Below are positions 54,400 through 64,000 of a stretch of 64,000 nt of DNA, in pieces (within the stretch, counting starts at the first letter, position 1; each line of letters starts with the position of its first letter). This DNA comes from Zopfochytrium polystomum (taxonomy: Eukaryota; Chytridiomycota; Chytridiomycetes; Chytridiales; Chytridiaceae). Made by a program: the position numbers and the translations under genes. The notes under the pieces are model-generated. The model did no database searches and was not told the origin of the DNA. It saw only the letters and a program-made list of their open reading frames with translations. The stretch is taken from contig JAIVFJ010000042.1 of NCBI GenBank assembly GCA_025765615.1, positions 186,001 through 250,000 of the forward strand, in the 5' to 3' direction.

Positions 54400-57300
54400 A
54401 TGGTCTGTTTCACTCCGTTAGCCCTTCAGAATATACCCGCTCCTCCCACCGCCCTTCTTTTGTGCCGTTCAAGGCCAAAGAAACCTTTGCTCTTTGTGGT
54501 TTTGACCATCATCTTCACCCCTTCCAACTCGATGTTGCCTCTATCCTCAAAAAGGCACAGAACCCCGACTGCGCGGTCCTGCAGGGGATGTTCCCCAAAA
54601 GTATCCCCGGAAACTGCTGTGCGATGACGGGCATCTTTTGTGATGCGACGGGATCTTACATCTCCGAAATGTGAGCATGATAGAGGTGGTGCGGAATAAT
54701 TAGAGCCGAGGGGCGTCTTGCAAATATGAGGCGTCGAAGGGACCTTGTCTCGATCTCAATCGCTCACTGTTTTCACAGTGATCTAAGAAACGTTCCACTA
54801 AACGGACCGTTGACATCAAACATAACAAAACTCAACCGCCTTGTATCCATGTAGGGACAGTCGTTCAGTTTGAATTTTTAGCCTTTTTCTTTTCGCCATC
54901 TCCTAATCCCAACGGAAACTCCACTCACTACCAATTTTCAACCGTTCTGTCCGATCTACCCCCGATTTTGGCAATTAGGTCCTTTGGTGGAAACGGAATA
55001 ACTGGAACGATTCCTCCTGAAATTGGTCAGATGTCGTCGCTGCAGAACCTGTGAGTTGTTCCTATTTCGCGGGTTCGTTGCGCGCACCTCACACGGGTCC
55101 ATGACTCTTTGTGCCGCAGCGCGATATGGAACAACAGCCTCACGGGCAGCATTCCGGCAGAGATTGGACAGCTTTCAGGCTTAACGCAACTGTTCGTTCG
55201 ACAACCCGCTTCTTTCGGCAATCCCTGAACCGTCCCTCTTGTTTTGGATCAGTGATCTCGACAACAATAGGTTAAACGGAGCCATACCGGACTCGATAGG
55301 AAACCTGTCCAACCTTCAGTTCCTGTGAGTCTTTCGATTTTCTCAAGCAAATGCATATCTTGTCGCTTCAGTCCCTTGACTAACATGCCAAAAAACCCGC
55401 AGTTTTCTGTACCGAAACTACCTTAACGGCGGAGTGCCGACGACGATCGGAAACCTGAAACTTCTGAAAACTTTGTACGTGGAGAGCGAGCCGCTAGGAC
55501 GAGGGGTGCACATAACACATATCTCTCTACTGACTACGGGGTTCTCGCCGTGTAGGGATTTGGGAGCCAACGCCCTTTCAGGAACGATTCCCACTGAACT
55601 GGGAAAGCTGCAAAACCTCCAGCAGCTGTACTTGCCTTTTAATTTTTTAAGTGGATCCATCCCCGCGTCGCTAGGCTCCTTGCCTCTGCTTGCAAACTTG
55701 TGAGTGGTCGTTCTGTTTCCCTTGTCGCCCAGTAGCCCCGGTTCTTCTCACGAATATGCGAAACTTCTTGGTAGAGGGCTGCAATGGAACGGGCTAACCG
55801 GACCCATTCCGCCCGAATTCGGTTCTATGCCCAGTTTGGTCCAGCTGTAAGTGAAGCATAGCCATTCTGTTTCCCCGGCTGCCCTTTCCGGGCTCCTAAC
55901 TTAACGTCCTTCTCCCACCATTCGAAACAGAGTACTCGATGGCAACCAGCTCAGTGGACAAATTCCCATGCAGCTTTTGCAGCTTAAACAGCTACAAGTT
56001 TTGTAAGCGTCATTTCCATTTTTATTAATTTTGCTTTTTTTTTTCCCTTCGGTTTTGGTCCTCTAATCACTTTCATCTGCAACACTAGGAGCGTATTTCA
56101 AAACTCGCTGAACGGCAATCTTCCTCCCCTTGGTGCATTGACGAAATTGCAGTTCTTGTAAGTAGTGCGACAAACTACCCGTCTATTCGTCGTTTCGGTC
56201 CGCTTACCCTTCGTTCGCAACGCCCGGGCGAAAAGAGACGTTACCAGCAATTTCTTCACTGGCGCCCTGCCTGATCTGAGCAACTGCACTGCATTGCAAA
56301 CGGTGTAAGTTTTCTTTTCTCGCTCTTCTGATGGCTTTCTTTTTCGAATCCGCCGCGCCAAAATAATAATCTTGTAATGCAACCAGGCATTTCGGATTCA
56401 ACATGCTTTCAGGTGAGATCCCTTCTAGCTACGGGAGCCTGCCGAGCCTGATAGACATGTGAGTGAATACGCTCTTGGAAGAGATTCTGTGGCTCATAAC
56501 GAGGACGTACACAATCAAACAGAAATCTTGCAAAAAACCAGTTGACGGGAACGATTCCAATTCAGTTGCAGTATGCGAACAACTTGCTGTCGGTGTAAGT
56601 CCAGTGCGCTACCGCTCGCACCATTTCTTTTTTTTTATTTTTTGTTGGGCGCTTTGCATTAATGCTTCTTCTCTATCAAACGGAACACTACAATCATTAC
56701 AGTGATCTTAGCAACAATAGCTTGACAGGCACCATTCCTCCCGATTTCGGCAAGCTGGGGAAACTTCAATCCTTGTACGTGCTTCGCAGCAACATTTTTG
56801 CCATTTCTCCTAAATCGTCCGCCCCAAATTTTCACAGCAATGTCTCATGGAATTACCTCACCGGTTTCACGCCTGCCATTCCTAGACTGGGAAGGTGTGT
56901 TCATGATTCCTTCTGGCATCGTCGTTTGAGTACTGATTTGTGCGAATGTTCAACCATTGTCTGATTATTAGCAATTATATCGTATCGTTCAACTGCCTCT
57001 CTGACGCCAATAACCAGCGCATTGCTACTGACTGCCGTGAGTGATTTCGCCTGACTTTCCAGGAGTGCTTTGTGTTTGTATGCTTATTTTTTGCACAGAG
57101 AATGGACCCCCCGGATCAGGAAATGGTTCGAGCATCCCAGTACTGCCCAGTATGTAGAGCAGACTTTTTGTGTTTCCTCATCCTCACTGCCAACTCGTCC
57201 CAATCCCAGTTGCCCTCGGCGTCGTCGGCGGAGTCATCCTCCTCGCCGGCATAATTTTTGGCGCCATCTTCTTCCTACGCCGCCGCGCGCGCGACGAGGA

Positions 57301-58601
57301 GGAAATAAAGTCGATGGCCGTCGCCGCAGGCACCACCAATCTCTTCCGTGGCAACTCTGTCCAGTTCTCCGTGCACTCCGTGGACGACTCGCTACGCTCC
57401 TCCGCCAGCCTGCGCTCCAACACTCGCTCCGACGCCCGCCTTTACCCCAACTCCCCGCTCCACTCCGCCGCCTCACCCGTCATGCCCACGTACCACCCGA
57501 ACAACGCAGCTGGCGTGTCCCCGGCCTCCTTCGGCCCCGCCAGCAGCAGCAGCTTCGGCAGCTCCACCGCCACCTCGCCGCTCGCCGCCTACGCGAAAAT
57601 GCAGCACCAGTCGCTGCAAACGGGCGGCGGAGGCCCCGGCGGGTCGCAGCTGTTTGCGGCGTACACTCCCGGCCGCGTCCAGCCGCAGCAGCAGCAGTAC
57701 CTCCGCGACGCGGGCATCGTTCCCGGCGGCGACTATGCGCGCCGCGTGGTCACCGCGTCCGGGGCGCCGGCGCAGCGTATCGCGGGATGGCAGCAGCAGT
57801 CGCCGTCCAGAGCTATGTCGCTCAAGGCGGATACGAAGGCGCTCGGCGGGGAAAAGTTTTTCGGTGGGTTTGGGTGTGTGTGTGGGTGTGTGTGTGCGTG
57901 CGTGTGTGTGTGTGTGTGTTTGTGTTTGGCGAGTTGGCAGCCTCGTTTCTTCCAGCCTGTACTATTGCTCACGCACTCTACCACTCCGCCGTCTTCGTAG
58001 GATTCGTTCCACCGCCGGCCGCATCGGTCTCGGAGCAAGACATCAAGTCCAAGCTTCGGATGGGCGGCGGCGGCAGCGGCGGTGGGGGCGGCGCGCAGCC
58101 CATGTGGCACTCGGGACCGTCGCCGTCGCCGTCGCCCGGCGGCGAGCCCGCTCGGGTGGTGGACGTGCGGTTCGTGCACGAGCGCGGGCCGGTTGCGACG
58201 TGGTCGCATATGACGGTCATGGACTGGGCCCTCGCCCGCCGCGTCGGCGACGCTGTACTCACCGTGTTTGCCAGTTGAGTTGTTTCTTCTTCTCTACCAC
58301 CTTAAAGCCGCTCGTAAACCCACCACCATCCCCCCACCCGACAGACAACGGCTTCGACGGCCCCACGCTCGTCGCGCTCCGCGCTGAGTCCGTCGGCAGC
58401 GGCATCGGCTCGCAGATGGCCGACGCCCTGCGCGCGACTTTTGGCGTCGTCGACTTTGACACGCGCCGCCGCATCGTCGGCGCCGTCGCCGGCCTGGCCA
58501 TGGCGGAGTCGGCGGTCGCCGAGGCGGCGACTGCCGACGCCGCGTCTGCGGCCGCGGCGGCTGCCGCGGCGCCGCCCATGTACCGGCCGTCAGATTCGTA
58601 G
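54400..58601 (+). CDS. LRR receptor-like membrane protein with SAM-like cytoplasmic domain
   Basis: Cell-surface receptor-like protein without a kinase. Eighteen or more small exons. Exon 1 (54400-54670) encodes a hydrophobic start (KKPLLFVVLTIIF) and a Cys-capped LRR N-cap (NPDCAVLQG, GNCCAMTGIFC). Exons at 54779-54850, 54979-55050, 55120-55191, 55253-55324, 55403-55474, 55556-55699 (two repeats), 55775-55846, 55931-56002, 56089-56157, 56236-56304, 56387-56458, 56523-56594 and 56703-56774 each encode one 23-24-residue plant-type LRR (LxGxIPxxxGxLxxL), all phase 2. A partial repeat (56838-56894), Cys cap and Pro/Gly/Ser linker follow (56972-57036, 57099-57149), then the TM helix (GVVGGVILLAGIIFGAIFFL) in 57210-57863, a disordered Ser/Pro/Gln tail, and a SAM-like domain in 58001-58273 and 58345-58601 (MTVMDWALARRVGDAVLTVF to RRRIVGAVAGLA). 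The signal-peptide frame and LRR frame in exon 1 differ; see findings. Confidence 0.85.
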
Positions 58602-60785
58602 GATGAGGTTTGAATTGGGAGTGGGCCATGAGGATGCGGGCTGGATCCGCGAAGGGCACGTGTGAAAAAACAATGGGTCGTAGGTAGTTTTGTGTTTGCG
58701 GTTGATTTCTGGCTCATTTTATATTCCCCCCCTGCCGCGTGTCGTTGAGAGTGCTCTCCACTTTTCGTTGAGCGCCCCACAGTATTTCCCACCATTACCA
58801 CGAATTGGCGGGTGATCTCTAACCCAAGCCGAATATCCCCGTTCTCTCTGGCTTAGTGTAACTTGGCGCCCATGGGAGGTTCAGCCCTCGGTGCCCCCCA
58901 TTTTTGGACGCTACTAGCCGCCTTCCTTTTCTGTTACTTGCTCCCTTCTCCCGTCCCTGTCCCTGTTTCTTCTCCACCGGTTGGGTTTTCGTGCGTGCAC
59001 TTTCTGCCTTTATGGTTTTCTGTCCAAATTGCATTTTACAAGACTGAAAAGAAAGTTTTAACCCTTTCGACCCCAAACATCCTATACAGTAAAAAGGTTT
59101 TTTTATCACACTTTTTCGCTGGCGGGTAGCGTTGTTCGTGCAGTATTTAGTTGTCACTCAATTCGCCTTGCATCCTTTCTCAGAAGTTTTTCGCTGAGAC
59201 CGCCCGCCACTGCCCGCATTCTCTCTGTCCACAGGCCTTCCTGCCACGCCATAACTATTTTTGGCAAAAGAACTTGTCAGGCGACAAGGTCGTTCTGTCT
59301 GCCCGCTCTGTCAGGGAAAACTTTGGTTGGAAAAATTCCAATTTGCAATTTGTGACGGCGCAGGATTACAACTGATTTCTATGTTTTCCCACTGCGCCCG
59401 CTGGTACAACGTGAAAGCTTTGGCTGGGTCTCAACTACTGTGCACCAGAAAAAAATATTTTTCCCTCTCAACTAAGTCGGTCTTTTTGAGCATTGTTGTA
59501 GAGGACATTTGTATTGTTCATTTGGTAATGAGTTCCGTGAGGTTCGGTTCACCAAAGACCCCAGGGAATATTTCAACGAGACTTTGAGTTATTCCAATTG
59601 TTTCATAGTATTGTATTCAGGTTTCTATATGAAAAAATTCACCTGTCTCCCCTCTTTTGAATGCGCTATTTCAGTACGCTAGCACATCCTTGTAGCTGTG
59701 TGTGAAAGTCGAGGGGCGAAATGCTTTTTTTAGGATTCTGTCTCCGTGGTTGAAAGAACTAAGGTTCCCGATATCACTCTACTTAGGGCGGGCCAGGACT
59801 TCGCTCCCACCGGTGCCACATGACCTAAAATTTTCTAATGTACTTGTAGGCATATTTTTTGGACTAATTTTCAGTTTCCTGCTCTAATTGCACTTTCCCC
59901 ACTATCTTCCCCATTCTGGTACCTCCACTTGGGTCTAACACAAATAAACTTGAACGGAAAAATCTGCATTTAATTGAAAATCAAATCAAGTCAAATCAAA
60001 CAGTTATTTTTCTTCAGACCATTTGGACTCGAATCAACGAAATTTAATCAGCAAATCTATTCTCCCCAAAATTTGCAGGGATTTGTTAAGATCTCCGTTG
60101 TTGTCTGCAGGTTCGTCAGAATTGCTAGAAAATTCCGATATCAAAAGACTGATAATACAGACCCGATGAAGGGAGTGCTCGACTTGACAAAATCCGAATG
60201 TTGCCAAATTCAACAAACAGTGGAAAATTTGCTAATTAAAAATTTTCGAATCGAACTGTCAGGAATTCTCATTTGATATTATTCAACTTTTCGAATCGAG
60301 TCCAAATTTCACTTTTTTTTCATTTGTTTCAATTAGTGTAAAACCCTGCTGTGACATTTTCAGGCTGCCCCAGAAGTTAGAGGAATCATTTATAAAAAAA
60401 TTTCGAAATGTGCAAATTGGTAACTCAATTGGCTCAAAGCACCTCTAATCAGACAGAACCTGCGTGCGGCTCACCAACATCACTTTCAAGCACTCCATTT
60501 CTCCAGCAGTGTCGCTAAGCTTCAAGTTGGAAGGCATTGGAGTTTTTGAGAACATTAGAAACAGCACATCTGCAACTGGATGCGGTGTTCTGACCTGTTA
60601 CACTGCTATACTGCTGTATCCCGAAACCTTTGGGCCGACCAAGTCTGCCTCTGTCTGTCTCTGTCTCTGTCTCTCGGTCTATCTGTCGCTCAATGGTTGC
60701 TGGGCAAGAATTGAAAAACATAAAAACAAATCAGATCTGATAAGTTCTTCCACTAATTGGTGAGAAGATTTGCGAGCAACATGTG
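58602..60785. other. AT-rich gene-free spacer
   Basis: Only short open frames without family features. An imperfect TCAAA repeat lies near 59980-60000, and a TCTG-type tract at about 60645-60680. I see no RNA gene or repeat shared with the rest of the window. Confidence 0.5.
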
Positions 60786-61195
60786 AACAGTCTACTCTGA
60801 GTGAGTGAGTGGGAGAAGTGAATGATGTGGGGATATGTGTTTGTGGGTGGTCCTTCTCCCCAACTTGGAGAGAAAGAGAAAAAACTCTGTTATGAATAAT
60901 TGATACATAATGATGATAAGCATGCTGTAATAGTTGCTAGGCAAGCATGACTGGCACAGGGTAAAAACCTCTCCTATATTATCTGCTTGAGCAGAGGACG
61001 AGGAAAACTGTTGACACCAGGTTTCTGTTCCACTTTATACTCAGTGTATTTGTCAACAGCGCAAGCCAGAACCCAGGTCTGCAGTGGCGGTGGCTTGCTC
61101 TCCCATGGGCATTGTGAGTATGATAACTGACAGTCACAATAGGTTTGGGTCCATCTTGTGCCTCTTGCTGCTAACCAGTCAGCTCTGCCCAACAC
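60786..61195. repeat. Dispersed repeat R2, short copy
   Basis: Collinear with 37006-37415 with only scattered differences and small indels. Confidence 0.8.
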
Positions 61196-61216
61196 AACAA
61201 TGGGGGGGTGGCTTGC

Positions 61217-61263
61217 CCACAATCTTTTTACATAGTGGCCACTAAGTAAAAAGATTCTGTGGC
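61217..61263. repeat. Short perfect-looking inverted repeat
   Basis: Arms of about 15-17 bp (CCACAATCTTTTTAC and GTAAAAAGATTCTGTGG) flank a central TAGTGGCCACTA, itself palindromic, so the whole site folds into a long hairpin. Confidence 0.65.
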
Positions 61264-61299
61264 AAAAAGTCGCTTGGAGCCAACAATTATGCAAACTAC

Positions 61300-61745
61300 T
61301 GTAATTTTGGGGGGTGAGCGAAAATTTTTGTCATCCCACTGCACAGTTGTGGGAAGAACGTCTTTGGACGGTTCAAACCTCTTTATTGACATATTCCAAT
61401 AATGAAACAGTAAAAGGTGTGTAAGTCCTCTTGAGAGTCCATTTTCATGTCAATATAGTCTAGAAAACCCTCAAACTCCACATCCAGATTGCTTGCTTGA
61501 TCATGATGAAGTCACTGATCGCTCCAAGGCTCCATCCCTTCTTATGAACGTTGACCACTGCCTCACATGTGGCAGCATTGTGCTTTGTGTGATGCTTCTT
61601 CTCCATGCCAGGTTTGGTGTGATCTGATTTGGGCAACTGCGATCCTGGGAGGTGTCTCGGATCATGTGGTGGCGGCAGCGGCAGGAGGACTTGCCAAGAC
61701 TGTTTTACCCCCCCCCCCCACTGTACTGTACTGTACATGCAAAAC
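61300..61745 (-). mobile_element. Possible remnant of a second Tc1-like element
   Basis: A minus-strand frame contains a helix-turn-helix-like NVHKKGWSLGAISDFI stretch, the kind found at the N terminus of Tc1 transposases. A GCGAAAATTTTTGTC word near 61315 also occurs near 805. The remainder of a transposase is missing and clear terminal repeats were not found. Confidence 0.3.
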
Positions 61746-61905
61746 ACTGAAAGATGAATAATTCCAAAAGCCTGACGAAGTTTCTTACAAATTGGAGTCG
61801 GAAGGCCCTGCTGTTTCGCTTTGCACTATTTGCCTTGGACTGATGACTCGGCACAGCCTCACTGAAAACGATCGAATCATCCGGAGAAGACAAAGGGTTT
61901 TGAAA

Positions 61906-61907
<2 letters not shown>

Positions 61908-61946
<39 letters not shown>
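61908..61946. repeat. Poly(T) tract
   Basis: Nearly pure T run of over 30 bases just upstream of the acyltransferase-like gene. Confidence 0.9.
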
Positions 61947-61987
61947 GTGGAAACTGTTTCAAAGGATTGTTTACTTTTTTTACGCAC

Positions 61988-62029
61988 ATGTTCGGAACAG
62001 CCGCCACGGGGAGGGCGGCCAAGGCGGCC

Positions 62030-62068
<39 letters not shown>

Positions 62069-62276
62069 GGCCAAGAAGAGCAAGTAGTAGAAGATTGCCG
62101 CGGCGGCGGCGGCGGGCGCAAGGGCCGCACCCTGAGTGAGACACAGACAGAGAGAGAGAGAGAGAGAGAGAAAGAGACACAGAGAGAGAGTGGGAAAGAG
62201 GGAAAGAGTTCAGAGAAAGAGAGAGACGGAGAGAGAGAGAACGCCTCGCTCACGATCTAACTGCATTCAACACACA

Positions 62277-62321
<45 letters not shown>

Positions 62322-64000
62322 AGGCCTGCACGAACGCTACTCTGTCGCGCGCCGGCACATTGGTTCCCCACCCGTCGTGGCGATCGTCGCCCACGTCCCG
62401 CACCTTCGCCCCGCCGCCCTCGCCGGCCTCGTCGAGCCGCGCATCGCCGCCCTCCTCGCCGCCTACCCCTTGCTCGCATGCCGCGTCGACAACCCGGCCT
62501 CGCGCGCCGCCGCCTGGGCAGAGATCGTCCCGCCACCCTCGGCCGCCGCCATCCTCCACCGCTACTACGATCACGGCAAGGACGACAGGAACGATGGCGA
62601 CCACGCAGCCGTCCACGACATCATCGCCAACGAGCACCGCTTCGGCGCGGACATTGACTATGCGCGCGGTCCGCTCTGGCGCGCCGCCGTGTACCCTCTC
62701 CCTGCAAGTCTGCGCACCGGCGGCGCCGGCGGCGCCGGCGGAGCGCTCTTGGCGGTCACGATCGCGCACGTCGTGGGGGACGGCAAGACCGCGCTCCACC
62801 TCCTCCACGCGCTGCTCTCGGACCGGCTGCCCGAGGACCCACACGCCGTTGTCGTAGAACCGCCGACGACGACGACGCAGCAGCGGCAGCAGCAGCAGCA
62901 AGCGCCGCCGCCGCCGCTGGTGCTCCCCGCCCGTTGCGAGGACACGATCCCCGAGTATCGCCCGTCGCTCGGAACTATCGCCGCCAGCGTCGCCTCGGAA
63001 CTCCTCGTGCCTTTGCTCCCGGCGTTCGTGCAGCCGCTGTTCAAGCCGCCGACCGTCTGGCCCGCGACCGTCTCCGCCGCGGACGACGCGGACGCGTCCC
63101 TAAAAAGGCCAATCGACTGCCCGCCGCGCGTCGTCAGCCTCTTTGTGCCGGCCGATACCGTCGCGCGGCTGAAGGCGGCTGGAAAGAAGATTGCGAACGC
63201 GGCGGCCGCGGCCGCGGGAGGCGCTTCGGCGGCGGCGCCGCTCGCGACGCTGAACACGATGCTGCACACGGCCGTGCTGCTCGCGCTCATGGTGTACACG
63301 GCCGAGGACGTGCAGGGCGGCCTCGGCGACGGCGGCGATGTGGACCCGAGCCGGGGCCCGCCGCTCGCGACATACACGGCCATGTCGCTGCGTCGCGACG
63401 TCAGCAGCGCCGCCGCCTCGGCGCCGCACCCGCCGCCGCACCCTCGGCTGACGGGCAACTACGTCGGCGCGGCGTCGTTCCGCACCCCCTCATCGCGCGC
63501 GGCGCTCTTCTCGCAGCCGGTCGCGGCGCACCTGCGCGCGTACGAGGCGCGCGTGCACTCTGTGGCGGGGCGGCGCGTGGCGGCGGCGGCGCTGGGCGTG
63601 CTCGCGTTCGTACCGGACGACCCGCGCGACGACGGCGACGGCACCGCGGCGCTGCCGGTCGCGCTGCCGCCGCGCGCGGGCGACGGCGCGGTCGTGTGGG
63701 TCGCGCGGCCGACCGGGTGGGAGCGCATGTGGTGGGACAAGGCGGCGGCCGGCAAGTACTGGGGCACGGCGGAGCTGTCGAACCTCGGCGCGCTGCCGCG
63801 GCTGGTGGGTGGCGGGAAGGTGGGGGCCACGGAGGCGGAGGTGGGGGGCGTGTGGTTCTCGCAGACGCCGCCGGTGGTCGGCGACGCGTTTATTGTGGAC
63901 GCGGTCGGTTGCGGTGCCGGGGTCGGGCTGTGCGTGTCGTGGCGCGACGGCGCGGTGCCCGGGCCGTCGTCGTCGTCGTCGCTGTTGTTGCCTGGCGGAG
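61988..64000 (+). CDS. Alcohol O-acyltransferase-like protein (3' truncated by window)
   Basis: Condensation-superfamily acyltransferase resembling fungal alcohol acetyltransferases (transfer of an acyl group from acyl-CoA to an alcohol). Exon 1 (61988-62135, start MFGTAATG) is Ala/Thr-rich and ends in GRKGRTL. A 188-bp intron made largely of (GA)n and (CA)n follows, and exon 2 runs from 62324 through the window end without a stop. At the exon join the text reads LSLHERYSVARRHIGS, the family's typical N terminus. The catalytic HxxxD motif is HVVGD in VTIAHVVGDGKTALHLL near residue 190. Later blocks (RLTGNYVGAASF, VWFSQTPP) fit the C-terminal lobe. An in-frame ATG at 61967 is an alternative start. 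Ala/Gly-rich expansions make it longer than usual. Confidence 0.8.

Noticed and set aside
57348..58601. A 417-residue Pro/Arg-rich plus-strand frame
   Set aside because: It is a shadow of the LRR gene's cytoplasmic exon in another frame; only its last part, after the final intron, coincides with the real frame.
1..64000. tRNA or rRNA genes
   Set aside because: I found only isolated A-box- or B-box-like words, no complete cloverleaf and no rRNA-like stretch; a tRNAscan or Infernal run would settle it.

Overview
The window is nuclear DNA from an intron-rich eukaryote, most likely a zoosporic early-diverging fungus (chytrid in the broad sense). The evidence is the gene content: many short GT-AG introns (about 50-125 bp), a secreted multi-module pectinase, an LRR receptor-like protein without a kinase, an HSPA12-type Hsp70, an alcohol-acyltransferase-like gene, GC-rich exons coding for Pro/Ala/Ser-rich proteins, and AT-richer, repeat-filled spacers. 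A Monoblepharidomycetes-like fungus (Gonapodya is known for pectinase expansion) would fit, but that is inference; no rRNA or marker gene proves it. All gene models below were spliced by eye from frame, phase and splice-site consensus.

Layout. 1-2.3 kb: dispersed repeats and low-complexity DNA. 2.3-4.6 kb (-): uncharacterised four-exon gene. 5.6-6.8 kb (+): secreted Cys-rich protein with three tandem repeats. 7.2-12.5 kb (-): DNA topoisomerase II in 18 exons. 13.4-20.9 kb (-): one giant secreted pectinolytic protein with modules GH28-CE8-CE8-GH28-GH28 and a GPI-like tail. 24.0-27.0 kb (+): multi-pass membrane protein. 27.5-35.0 kb: a tandemly duplicated divergent gene pair, a coiled-coil protein on the minus strand facing an HSPA12-like Hsp70 on the plus strand; the first Hsp70 copy is reduced to its first exon. 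35.0-43.6 kb: an island of repeats, including a bounded but dead Tc1/mariner element and a double-hairpin repeat family. 43.7-44.6 kb (+): secreted flavodoxin-like FMN reductase. 45.1-46.9 kb (-): two-pass membrane protein with endosomal sorting motifs. 47.2-50.3 kb (-): large low-complexity protein. 51.8-52.1 kb: a perfectly phased heat-shock-element array with a TATA box and no obvious gene behind it. 54.4-58.6 kb (+): LRR-TM receptor-like protein in which exons match single repeats, with a SAM-like cytoplasmic end. 58.6-61.9 kb: AT-rich spacer with repeats. 62.0 kb to the end (+): 3'-truncated alcohol-acyltransferase-like gene.

How it hangs together. There is no operon-like pathway. The functional themes are plant cell-wall (pectin) breakdown outside the cell, surface sensing or secretion (LRR receptor, membrane proteins), and chaperone biology (Hsp70 pair, HSE array). 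The most unusual structures are the five-module pectinase with different intron content in its near-identical modules, the duplicated Hsp70/coiled-coil divergent pair, the phased HSE array without a gene, and long introns swollen by (GT)n tracts starting at the 5' splice site.
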